Source: Saccoglossus kowalevskii
Taxonomy: Eukaryota > Hemichordata > Enteropneusta > Harrimaniidae
Direction of reading: 5' to 3'
NCBI RefSeq assembly: GCF_000003605.2
Contig: NW_003142823.1
Span: 62,116-93,177 of the forward strand
DNA length: 31,062 nt
Made by a program: the position numbers and the translations under genes. This document shows positions 1 to 10,592 of this stretch, piece by piece (positions within the stretch are counted from its first letter, which is position 1; the number at the start of each line of letters is the position of its first letter). The notes beneath the pieces were generated by a model. It saw only the letters and a list, made by a program, of their open reading frames with translations. It did not search any database and was not told the origin of the DNA.

Positions 1-1398
1 TACGGGACCAACCTCATTCCCTAACAATTCACCATTGCCCTGTTACCGATTGTTCCCACGTAAGCGAATACCTCCTCAGCATTAAAGCGAAATGATCGCA
101 ATGCTATACAATATATTCCACCTATTTGGAGATGAATAGGAGTGTTGTTGTACCATTACACACAGTCCAATCAGGTCGCCAGTAATTCTATGCTTTCTCC
201 AGGATGGCTAATCAGCTGCAAAAGTCTTCACTGCTGCCAATGTAACGTCATAAGTCGTTTAATTTGGGTTTTTACACCAGTTTAACTCAGGAATTCTCAC
301 TGTGCATATATGTAAGTTCACTAAACTTTTTTCTTATGTTTTCGTTGTTCAGTCAGCCATGCCTAACTGTTCTCTTGAGTCTTTTTAGTTGTTTCCCACA
401 CCAATCATGGTTGTCACTTTCAAAGTATTTTTCCCCCCAAGAGAGCATCACAGGTAATTTATGTTTGTGCCTTTGTATCATCTGCTACATGCACTCAAAA
501 CAAAGAACAGTTTTGTCATCTATTTTGTTTTTTATTGAAAACAGCATGGCATTGAGTGATTTTGTGATGTGTTTTCATTAAATCAATAGAAGAAACATGC
601 TCTATGGGATAAGGAATACAGTTGTTGCTATCTCAAATATTGAAATACATTCAATTCAAGATATCAAAATTTACTTCGTCCTTGACTTAATTTCTGGCAG
701 CCTAGGATTGCCTGAGGGGAATAAAATAAATTCTGAGTTTCTGGTAACCACTACCTCCCCATTTGGGGGGGGGGGGGGGGTGATGAGTATATTTCATGCA
801 AATGAGTTTAATTTCTTTTTATTTCTATGTCAATTATCTGTGATAATTCCACCAATGTTGTATTTTTTTATTTCATCATCATGTACATTGTACTTCCTTT
901 TATACTTATTAAGGAAATATATTCAGAAAGATAAATTAGAATGTTATTTCTTTCAAATTTGTAGTTATTCCCTGATTATGTTCTCACAAAAACCTGTTGG
1001 GAGAAATAAAATAAAAATCTCTGCCTACCTACTCAGTATTTGAATGGACAATTAACAGAACACTGAATTTGTTTTATTTTGCCTTATTAATTCGGGAATC
1101 TCAATTGAATTTAATCAGATCAAGTATCCAATTTGCAGGTTGTATATATTTATAGAGTTGTCAAGGTCTTACCATGACATATTGTATCAATCATAGCACC
1201 TTGAACATGACATGCACCTATGAATTAACACTTGAAGTGTTTCTATTATTTACACAATTATCTATATTGGGTTAAGGTCATAGTTCTATAAACCGATTTG
1301 AGTTGACAGCCAGCTCTCTGGCTGTTTTCTGGTTTACAAGGTCAATTTGCTAGAAGTGGTTACATATTTAAATGCTTATTCATGGAGAATTTTTCTTT
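1..1398. other. AT-rich non-coding DNA with G16 tract and small hairpin
   Basis: No credible gene: open frames here are A/T-driven and resemble no family. Two local structures stand out: an uninterrupted run of 16 G at 765-780, and a perfect 8-bp hairpin (ACAGCCAG, loop CTCT, CTGGCTGT) at 1306-1325. Confidence 0.6.
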
Positions 1399-1522
1399 AC
1401 TATTATTATAATAAAAATAATGTTATTGTTTCCTTGTAATATACTGTGTTAATATTTAATAATAATAATATATAGCAGTAATAATAATAAGCATCTTATT
1501 ATTAAACATATTATCTTATATA
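1399..1522. repeat. AAT/TAA-rich simple sequence
   Basis: Short interrupted runs of TAA trinucleotides and A/T stretches directly precede the minisatellite at 1523. Very low GC. Confidence 0.6.
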
Positions 1523-2268
1523 ATAATACCCTGTATTGCCAATTGGGTTATCAGCTTTTTAAATTGGTAGGCCTGTCAGGATGCCAATAATCCCAGTATA
1601 CCTGCCATACTGTAGGATGTTGTGGGATAATACCCTGTATTGCCAATTGGGTTATCAGCTTTTTAAATTGGTAGGCCTGTCAGGATGCCAATAATCCCAG
1701 TATACCTGCCATACTGTAGGATGTTGTGGGATAATACCCTGTATTGCCAATTGGACTATCAGCTTTTTAAATTGGTAGGTCTGTCAGGATGCCACTAATC
1801 CCAGTATACCTGTCAGGATGCCACTAATCCCAGTATACCTGCCATACTGTAGGATGTTGTGGGATAATACCCTGTATTGCCAATTAGACTATCAGCTTTT
1901 TAAATTGGTCGGCCTGTCAGGATGCCACTAATCCCAGTATACCTGTCAGGATGCCAGTAATCCCAGTATAGCTGCCATACTGTAGGATGTTGTGGGATAA
2001 TACCCTGTATTGCCAATTAGACTATCAGCTTTTTAAATTGGTCATCCTGTCAGGATGTCAGTAATCCCAGTATACCTGTCAGGATGCCAGTAATCCCAGT
2101 ATAGCTGTCAGGATGCCAGTACCGGTAATCCCAGTATACCTGCCATACTGTAGGATGTTGTGGGATAATACCCTGTATTGCCAATTGGGTTATCAGCTTT
2201 TTAAATTGGTAGGCCTGTCAGGATGCCAGTAATCCCAGTATACCTGCCATATTGTAGGATGTTGTGGG
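1523..2268 (+). repeat. Minisatellite, six ~104-bp units with nested 29-bp repeats
   Basis: Units begin with ATAATACCCTGTATTGCC at 1523, 1627, 1731, 1864, 1997 and 2165. Lengths are 104, 104, 133, 133, 168 and 104 bp. Length differences come from an internal 29-bp repeat (CCTGTCAGGATGCC...CCCAGTATA) present 1, 1, 2, 2, 3 and 1 times; the third copy in unit 5 also has a 6-bp insertion. Non-coding in all frames. Confidence 0.95.
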
Positions 2269-3404
2269 ATTAAAACAACCTTGAATTCACATTGCTACAT
2301 GCAGTGGAATGTTAATAAGTAAGCCCTTGAACCAATAGAATCAAAATGAAGAAAGCCTTTTTGTTTGAGAGTATATAAGGCTGATTTAATCTAAGGAATG
2401 TAAATTTTGAAATCACACTTGTATGTACTTGAACATTTGTTGTGACAATTTCTTTATCAATGTGTACATATACACTTCATGTATATTGGATTAGCAGTGG
2501 AATCCAAGTAAACAGTCAATACAGTCCATTCTCACAGGTGGGTGTGAAATATCAACATAAAAACCTGTCTCAACCAATCATCTTTTCCAAATCTTTCTCT
2601 AAAGTAAGGTGTCCTTCATACAATAATTTGAAAGTTCCTTGTGTAAACTTAAACCAGATAATTTTCTCAGTGAATTGTTTGGTTGTTTAGTTTAGAGAGT
2701 TAATTATTATGGTTCTATGCCTGACTTAACAACTGATGACCTACTAGTACATATGTATATCTAATACTGGTAAATCTGTATTCATGTTACATTTGCCACA
2801 ATGACACAGAGTGTGTATTCCACAATGAAGATTATAGTTATACCTTTATATCATGCAGTCACATAGTCCAGCACAGTCTTTTGGAACCCCCTGGCAGTTA
2901 TAGTTGCAAATCCAAATATTTGTTGGCACCCCTCTGAATCCTAAAATCAATTGCAACTTTTGTCACTACAACAAAAATCTAAATAATTCATCAAATCAGA
3001 TCAAAACTTTAGCCAATGTCAGTTTGGTTCATAATTAGAAAAAATAAATAAAAATAAATGCAAGTATAGCCAAATTATGGCGTACAAGAGGTTACATTTA
3101 TATTATTATAATTTGGAGTAGATTTTATCAATATTAATCAACAATTAATGTTAGGTCATTAACCTACAGTATTATTCATACAGTCCTCAGTTATGAGTTT
3201 GTTGTTTGTGAACTCAAATGGTTTCAGCAATATTGGAGTTTGAATTACAGTATACAACTATTTAGTATTATAGACGGCAATTATCACATGTGATCAACAT
3301 TGAGTGCAAAATATGTGAAATGTGTGATATGCACAATAAACGCCATCAGTCTGTGTATGCTTTGAGAGTTTGCTAAGAATTTTAACAAAATCGCTTTAGT
3401 GTCT
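2269..3404. other. AT-rich non-coding DNA
   Basis: No gene, repeat or regulatory site that I can support; the single 82-codon open frame near 2442 begins at a non-ATG codon and has no recognisable content. Confidence 0.5.
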
Positions 3405-3407
3405 TTA

Positions 3408-3802
3408 GGCCAGACTTTTTTTATTCCTTGTAAATTTTTTGAGGAGGGCGGAAAAAAAATAAAATTAATTTTTGTTTTCCATTAGATTTGTGTGATTCTC
3501 AAAGAATTGTAAGTGAGATCATTGATCGAAGAGAAGAAATGAAATAAAATTTTATTCCATGTATAATCTTGTTTCTCATCTGCGTGAGACTTCGGTACTT
3601 TGATCATGATACTCCAACGAAGATGCAACTTGAATTTGTTATGCGGCGGGCGGAAAAAAAATGAAGATAAATAACAAAATTTTTTTAGTAATTTTTTGCA
3701 TTTTTGCAGAAATTACGCTGAAATAAAATTTTATTTTTAATTCATTTTCGGCTCCTGTTCATTCGACGGGTTTGTGAAACAAGGAATAATAAAAGTCTGG
3801 CC
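3408..3802. mobile_element. 395-bp MITE with TTA target duplication
   Basis: Terminal inverted repeats of 24 bp with one mismatch start GGCCAGACTTTT and run to ATTCCTTGT. TTA flanks both sides (3405-3407, 3803-3805). TTA/TAA duplications are characteristic of PIF/Harbinger elements, so this is probably a non-autonomous Harbinger-type MITE. The motif GGGCGGAAAAAAAAT occurs twice inside (3446, 3648). No coding capacity. Confidence 0.85.
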
Positions 3803-4202
3803 TTATCGCTGTCACACATCGCTGTCATAACTGATCGGAAAACAATAACTATAAAAAAAAAACTCCGGTTCTCAGCTTTGTACTTAATCAATTAAGTGTT
3901 CTGAAGCATCAAAGTTGAAGTTTATTATATTTCATAGCAAACCAAAAAAGTCGCATTTTTTAAATTAGCATGAAACAAGCGGTTTAAGAGGACAAATCCA
4001 AGATAGATAAGCATTTAAAAGTGGTTATGAGAATCTGCCAATTAATTAGGTGTTATCATTTTTAGAGGGGTGAGTTTTTATTTTATTTTTTTTTTGCATG
4101 CTTACACATCACACCTAATTAGCATACGATTCATTAGCATAGTTACATTAAATCACAATGTTTCTGTCGTCTTGACACTCAGAGTTGGTCATGTGATAAC
4201 AA

Positions 4203-4330
4203 GGTTTTAACCTGATATAATTTATTTGTAGAGCTGGTTAATGGGCTTACCTTCAGTTCATAGATAATACTAGCCTATGATGTCACTCGTATGAACCAGC
4301 TCTACAAACAAGTGATATCACATGATAACC
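4203..4330. repeat. Imperfect ~128-bp palindrome, possible MITE
   Basis: Arms TTTGTAGAGCTGGTT (left) and AACCAGCTCTACAAA (right) are perfect inverted copies. Pairing continues outward imperfectly through GTGATAT-like sequence to GGTT/AACC ends. The size suits a small palindromic transposon remnant, but no convincing target duplication is visible. Confidence 0.55.
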
Positions 4331-4860
4331 TCTTAGTATAAAACAGATACTGCATTCATCCTATATATATGTAAGCAGCTCTTAACGAAAATTAGACAAA
4401 TTTGTCAGCAGCTTTTACGGTGAGGTATGTAAATCTGTCTTTATTTGTCATATCTTTAAGTGCATGTATATACAGCAAATATTTGCTCCATTACTATCAT
4501 ATCTCCCTAGAATTTCATAAAAAACATACATTACATTTATTGAATACTGGATCATCATATTACGATTTGATTATAGATACATGCACTACTATACAGCATA
4601 ATATGTCAGTTTATTTACATGTTCTTTTATTTGTTTAGATTCAACCATGTAACGTTATATTTAGCATGCAGTGTTTACTTATCTCTTGTACATAATTACA
4701 TCTACTACATGTATATAGTTCAAACTAAGATTATCTATTATATTATACATTGTACTTTGACTCACGCCATCTACTGATTAGTAACTGTTGTCATGTGCAT
4801 TTAGTGAAGTGAAAACACATGTATGACTACATGCACTTTGTCGTAATTAACTCGCATGCT
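4331..4860. other. AT-rich non-coding DNA
   Basis: Nothing recognisable; the 78-codon open frame at 4402 has a non-ATG start and no conserved features. Confidence 0.5.
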
Positions 4861-5590
4861 TAAGGGGAGAGTAGGAAATCAAACGGGCGGTGCACCGCTG
4901 TCATTACCGCGGTGGTGGTGGGTGCTCGCCAGTCGACCGCATTTTATTATGCAAATTTATGCATAGATTCCATGACGCCGGCTGACCGCGATCGTCTGCG
5001 GTAGGCTCGCATAGCAATTCACACTTATTGTCAAGACCATTAATGAACACAAAGAACTGAGAAATTAAAAGGATCACAAAGTTCCAATGAAAAATTAAAC
5101 CAATTTTGCTGAGCCAAAAGCTTGGAAACTAGTCTATAATAGTTGACATTATTTTATTTGCCTGAGCCTTGGAATAAAATCACAAAACGATCCAGAAAGA
5201 CGTAGAGATCAACATAATATAAAATATGATCGCATTATTTTGTGAATATATATCATGCATGGTCTCAGAAAATGTTTAGAAAGATTAATGTTTCGCGTAG
5301 ACCAAATATAATCACGCATAAGTATAAATTCAAAGTGTTTTAATACATTGGTGAGAGGTCGCATTTTACGTGAACAAGAACATGCACTAAGAAGGAAAAG
5401 CAAGCCAAAGTCGAAACGGGGTGTATCATGGACTTGGTACAACATGCTCTGCGACAATTGAGTGATCGTCGACATCATTTTGGGGCACCATTGAACTTCA
5501 AGTACTTTGCGAAACTTGCTACGCGGTGATGCCGACATCAAGTGTGTGTTGACCGAAGCTTGACCCCCAAATCACGCACTGAACTGGCGC

Positions 5591-5604
5591 GTTACCTTAG
5601 CAAC
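5591..5604. promoter_or_regulatory. Candidate RFX X-box (GTTACCTTAGCAAC)
   Basis: Matches the X-box consensus RYYNYYN(1-3)RRNRAC exactly with a 2-bp spacer. RFX factors bind such sites in promoters of ciliary genes, which would suit STK33 expression, but the site is about 8 kb from the first coding exon and sits inside a transposon-like element. A chance match is possible. Confidence 0.3.
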
Positions 5605-6267
5605 CTTTTCTTTCTTGGTCCGCGTGTCGATCTAGTAAAATTGTTATTATATCCGGCGGTACTGTAATAACACAACTTGTATCCAACTCTGTATTGGCTT
5701 TGAATATTTCAACATCGTTTACTTAGTGTGCTGCTTTTCTAATAAAGCAAATATGTTTACAGTATTGCACAGGCTCTAAATATTTCAACTTTGCAATGAA
5801 TTGCTTTTATAATAATTACGCAAACTAAGTTATTTTTATTATTGTTGGGACACTAACCCGAGCTATTGGGTCTGTGAATATTTCAATATTACCGACTTGA
5901 TAATGCGTTGCATTCGTAATTATTACGCAAATATAAACATGGGCACATTTAAATCATTGAAAAAGAGTCAGGTGTCTAACAAAAGTCGAGAAAATATTTT
6001 AAATACTTGTGATTCATCGATGAATTATTTTATTCGAAAGAAAGTGAATATGTAATATTAACCATACAATAACATACAATATCATGCGTAATGTTAATTT
6101 TTTCTATAATAAACTTGCAGCGCACTTTGATCGCATTATTCACGTAAATTTCGATTGAACTCTAATAACCACGTGTTTGAATTACGTGCGGCAATGGGCA
6201 ATGACCTCAATGAGTTCACGCACTGACATTTAAATTCGGGCCACCCAGTTTGACGCAAAACGATATA

Positions 6268-6474
6268 CTGTAAAATGACTAATTTTCACGTGGTTTAAAT
6301 TTCGCTGATATAACATTTCAGGTATATTCAGTGGGTTTTAAATTCACGGTTTTGTTATTTAGATAATGTATTCTATGCTAAATTTTACATATTCACTGGT
6401 TTTTAATTTAGCGCATTTTTCATTCAGCGAAATAAGCCAAATTAAAACCCAGTGAACAATTGATCCTTTTACAG
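6268..6474. mobile_element. 207-bp TA-flanked MITE nested in the 2.6-kb element
   Basis: Begins CTGTAAAA and ends TTTTACAG, with TA on both sides (6266-6267, 6475-6476), as expected for Tc1/mariner-type insertion. Its reverse complement aligns with the copy at 15151-15356 (shared ACTGGGTTTTAATTT, then ATTTCGCTGA, then GCTAAATTAAA). No coding capacity. Confidence 0.75.
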
Positions 6475-6650
6475 TAGTTACTTAACATTTGTTCAAAAAA
6501 TCTGTAAACTCTCACAAATACCATGAACGAGAAGAGTTAATTGAAAGGCAACGTCGTTTTTGACAAAAAAAAACACGTCAATACAAGAGTATGTGTGCAA
6601 CGTTAGATTTATAGAACGTAACGTACATGACCGCTTAACTCTGTTTTTTT

Positions 6651-6678
6651 AGTCCCCGTTCGGACGCAGTCCGAAAAC
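6651..6678 (+). repeat. Fragment of hairpin repeat end
   Basis: AGTCCCCGTTCGGACGCAGT followed by CCGAAAAC nearly matches the left end of the repeat at 8592-8626, but the closing CGGGGACT arm is missing. It is therefore a broken copy, here inside the 2.6-kb element. Confidence 0.65.
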
Positions 6679-7495
6679 AAATGCGATACAAATGTCAATC
6701 ATTTTAATGTTAAAAAATCATATTCCTGACATGGTTATATTCCAGCTGTATTACTATAAACAAAACTATATATCTTAAATTTGATAACTAACTGGGACTG
6801 TGCCATGCATGGCTTGTTTTTTTAATAATCATGTCGCGCGTGAAACACAGGAGACATTTTAGTTCGTCCATTTCTTGTTTACCGTCCATTTCTTTTTGTC
6901 TGGAATGCGATACAGGCAAAGAATAAACATTAATGATACCCACCATTGTCAAATCAACAAGAGGCTGGAATCAGGAAGGCTCGGCTATTTAAAACTTTGT
7001 AAATAACATTCTTTTCAAGTGGTAGACTTTATTCAAGTGTAATAAACGTAAGTGAAATGTATGGACGAGTCATAATACTCGTACCTTCGAAAGTTACGAC
7101 TTTTACTCTTGGAATTGGTCATAAATATATGCATAAAATACAACATATACCATTGTTTCACGCAACAACAATTTGTATACAGCATTGGACTTTTATATTA
7201 ATTAAATACGTGGGCCGATAATATTACCATATGCTCAGTATTTCCATGCCAGCGATGCTCGTAACCTGCTCGATTTAAAAACAGCTATTTGAAACAAAAA
7301 CTCGTGGAATCACAAAGGAAACTGTTAAGTACGTATTTCACACCTTTCCTAGGACCGTGGTTGCAACGGGTACTTAGTGGCCACCGCGGTAGAGACCCCT
7401 AATTATAAGCAGTCCGCGGCTCTCCCCGGTGTACCGCGGAGAGCCGCGGTGATTATTGCGGTGAACCGTCCGTTTGATTTCCTACTCTCCCCTAA

Positions 7496-8591
7496 TAAGA
7501 ATGTATATTAAGCTCTTAATTTTTTCTTGAATTTCTTGAAGTGAAAATTAAGAAATTTTGTAACATTTTCTTTGGGGTATATATTAATAGTACTAATGAG
7601 TGTCAGTGATTTAATGTGCACAATTTTGTCTTCACAAATTCTATGAAATCCTAAAATCACAGTGAAAGTTAATTATGTATCATGTATACTTCATCCATGT
7701 TTGGGTGACATGTTAATCTTAGCAGTTACATCCTGCTCACTAACATGTTATTTCACATGCTTAATATGGTACATGCTAATAAACATTTTAGATACAAAAA
7801 ATTAATATGCTGGTTGTCAAGTTACTTATATGCATAGAGGAAATACCACATCGTACGTGATTTTTATATTGCTTACATAAATTACTGAAGTGTGTATAGC
7901 TATATTAAGTTATACTTTAATAATGAAGCATACAATAAATGCAGTTTTTGGTTTATGTACTTTTAATAGAGTAGAGCATATACTTGTACATGTAGGTGTG
8001 TTATGATGACAATACCTAACATGCAGCTTTATCAATAATTAGCCATGAAATATAATAGGGGTGGGTCATGTGAGAATGAACACTGAGATGATAGCCACAC
8101 ATGTATTGTGTTAAGTACATGAATAGAAAGCTTTATAATGATGTTCAGAATTTTCGATTCATATTATTTTCATCTCATATTTCATATTTTCTCTTTGTTG
8201 AATGTTATTTTTCAATTACAATTTTCAAAATGTACAACTATACTTGGTATGATTTGATTACGCTGAAGTCCATGTATTAGGTGTCTGTGTGAATGAATTA
8301 ATACACAGCATTTATGTAATAAAAAAATAAAAAAATTTGATGTTTTCGGTTTTCGGTTTTCTAAAGAATACTTTAGACAGTTTTTTTTTTTAATTATTGG
8401 AGCTGTATACAGTATATGGTGTATATATATTATTACTCGAACATAATCACAGTTTAACTACAGACGTGAAAAATGACATCTAAGTTTTCATATTTCCTTC
8501 ATACTAATAGTCCATACCATATTTGTCTTTTTAGAAGCACATCTACAATAGAACTGTATGTAAACCTTCAATCACATTAAACTGGTTTATT
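7496..8591. other. AT-rich non-coding DNA
   Basis: No gene or clear repeat recognised between the 2.6-kb element and the hairpin-ended repeat; homopolymer A/T runs only. Confidence 0.5.
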
Positions 8592-9318
8592 AGTCCCTGT
8601 TCGGACGTAGTCCGAAAACGGGGACTTATGTTTTGCCCTGTGTGCGTCCGTGATCACCTGTATCTCGAACATGCATGGACCGATTAAGTTCAAACTTCAC
8701 TCATACATCACACCTTATATGGGACATATGCACATGCATTTTTTTCATGATCCGATTAACGATAGCCGAATAGCGGCCATTTTAAGGGCGAAAATGCATC
8801 AAAATCGCACATTTTCACCATTCCAGACCCGTATCTCAGTTATGCATGGACGGATTTTGTTCAGATTTGGTACATACATTAAACATAATAGGACCTTGAT
8901 GCACATCATTTTTTTTTTTGGATCAGGTTTGAAATGGCCGACTGGCGGCCATTTTGTTTTAAAGAATTCAGTTCTGGATCCGTATCCGAGACATGTCTGG
9001 ATTGATCACGTTCAAACTTCACACACACATGGTACATCATGTCACAAATAGATATGTGCATTTGTTTCATGATCCGCTTAACAATAGCTGAATGATGGCC
9101 ATTTTAAGGTCGAGAATGCATCAAAATCACGTATTTTCTCAATTCCGGAACCGGATCTCAGTCATGCATGGATGGATTTTGTTCAGATTTAGTACAATGT
9201 GTTGTACATATGCAGGTGCATTTCGGATCAGACCACTGAAAGTGGTCTGAGATTTCGGTCATGATCTACTTTGAATGTATATGTCACTCAAATATGAACG
9301 AAACGGAACGGGGACGTG
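8592..9318 (+). repeat. Interspersed repeat with hairpin end and internal 322-bp duplication
   Basis: The left end (8592-8626) is a hairpin: AGTCCC...CGGAC pairs with GTCCG...GGGGACT. The body has an A-B-A-B layout: A-type starts at about 8661 and 8983, B-type at about 8832 and 9154, both exactly 322 bp apart. All four carry a version of TATCTC...CATGCATGG...GTTCAAA/GTTCAGA. A second hairpin (CAGACCACT, loop GAA, AGTGGTCTG) is at 9229-9249. The right end near GGAACGGGGAC (to about 9318) is approximate. The 133-codon open frame at 8650 is a by-product of the repeat and matches no family. Confidence 0.7.
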
Positions 9319-9330
9319 TCGTTGACAATG

Positions 9331-10047
9331 ACTTGTTTGAATACTAATTCTTTGGCCATACAACACTGTCATTTATGTAGCGCAAACACATTTGGTATAT
9401 ATATAGTCATTCCAGAAAGTAAATGAAATAAAAAATACAACTTTTGTGGAATGTCCATTTACAATAAATTTTGATTTCCCCTAAAAATATGGGCAGGTTG
9501 GGTTACCTGAAGCAAAGGATTTTTTTTATTTGGTCGCTTTATTGTAGCTGACAGTGGAGTGTGAACAACAAAATTCAAAGAATTATAAATATGTCTCATC
9601 AATCATAATTGTGTACATGCATCACAGTATAAAATTTTTGCTTTATTAATGTAAAATAACGTTTCTCTAAAATCAGATTTATAGTTCTCCAATCTAGTGG
9701 GTTGCCACTGTTATTGGATTTTTATTAACAAGATCCACATAGCTGAAATATAGTCAGATAAGAGTTGTTTCTAAAATAAAACATTATGCACAAATGTGTA
9801 CATCAACATATGGAATGTATCTAACTTGGTGCCACAGTGGTGACACCTTTGTTATAGCTGTAATCTAGCTCATTAGATACAGTGTATCAATAAAAAGTGT
9901 GAACTTCCTTGACTGCAATGCAGATCTTGTAATTGAACACCCTACAAATGCTCTGTTGAATAACGTACATGTAGTCTCTTGCATGTGCAGCTTGGTAATT
10001 ATTTCTTATTCAGAAATAACACCTATCATTTCACAGAGGTTTGCGAA
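9331..10047. other. AT-rich non-coding DNA
   Basis: No supported gene or repeat. Confidence 0.5.
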
Positions 10048-10163
10048 ATATTGACATGACCTGTTAAAGTGAGTACAGCATAATGGCGGTGGTTGTTCAG
10101 TGGTGATATTGACATGACCTGTTAAAGTGAGTACAGCATAATGGTGGTGGTTGTTCAGTGGTG
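10048..10163 (+). repeat. 58-bp tandem duplication
   Basis: Two adjacent copies (10048-10105, 10106-10163) beginning ATATTGACATGACCTG differ by one base (GGCGG versus GGTGG). The near-identity indicates a recent duplication. The start of a third copy follows. Confidence 0.95.
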
Positions 10164-10328
10164 ATATTGATACCATTACTTGGTTGTTATAACATGTCAT
10201 GTTGTAAATTGACTCCTTTGTCCTGCATTCCTTAACCTGTTGATTAAGAATAGTGATTTATAGTTACAATCTCAGTGATTTCACTGTAGTACATTATACA
10301 ACAACCTATTGAATGTCATGCTTGTCAT

Positions 10329-10577
10329 ACTTTCATTCTGGGTTCATGCCACCAGGATACCAAAAAAAAAAAAATGGGTAGTTTTTCGATAAACAAGAAC
10401 ATTTTCACATGGCATTTTTACATTGGGTTTTATAGTGTGATTAAATTTTATATTTCAAAATATTGCTTGGTAACAAGGACTAAAAAATTGACATACCCGG
10501 TATTGTTTGGCGAGTTTCCAGGTTTTTTTTTTTTACATTTTACACAATGGAAGGATATCTCCCATAATGCATTGCAG
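10329..10577. repeat. Weak repeat copy A (pair with 12587-12856)
   Basis: Starts TTTCATTCTGGGTTCATGCC with a GAATACC/GGATACC block and A-run, and ends CCCATAATGCATTGCA. The same start and end motifs, in the same order and at similar spacing, occur at 12587-12856. The middles align poorly, so this is an old or doubtful family. Confidence 0.35.
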
Positions 10578-10592
10578 AAAAAAATTAATTAA

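Larger units (their letters stand above)
4864..7492. mobile_element. 2.6-kb TIR element, PIF/Harbinger-like, non-autonomous
   Basis: Terminal inverted repeats of 35 bp with two mismatches (GGGGAGAGTAGGAAATCAAA...CACCGC) bound the segment. TAA flanks both ends (4861-4863, 7493-7495). Three-base TAA duplication with G-rich termini fits PIF/Harbinger. Subterminal regions are unusually GC-rich with several CCGCGG motifs (near 4908, and four between 7383 and 7450), possibly transposase-binding repeats. No transposase or Myb-like gene is visible. The longest interior frame (minus strand, ATG at 5538, 109 codons) is unrecognised. A TA-flanked MITE (6268-6474) is inserted inside, so this element is older than that insertion. 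Confidence 0.78.

Noticed and set aside
597-1043. 148-codon open frame
   Set aside because: Spans the G16 tract, is A/T-composition driven, and shows no domain, splice context or family likeness.
8650-9051. 133-codon open frame inside the hairpin-ended repeat
   Set aside because: It lies within the internally duplicated repeat, the related second copy is not open, and the His/Met-rich text matches no family.
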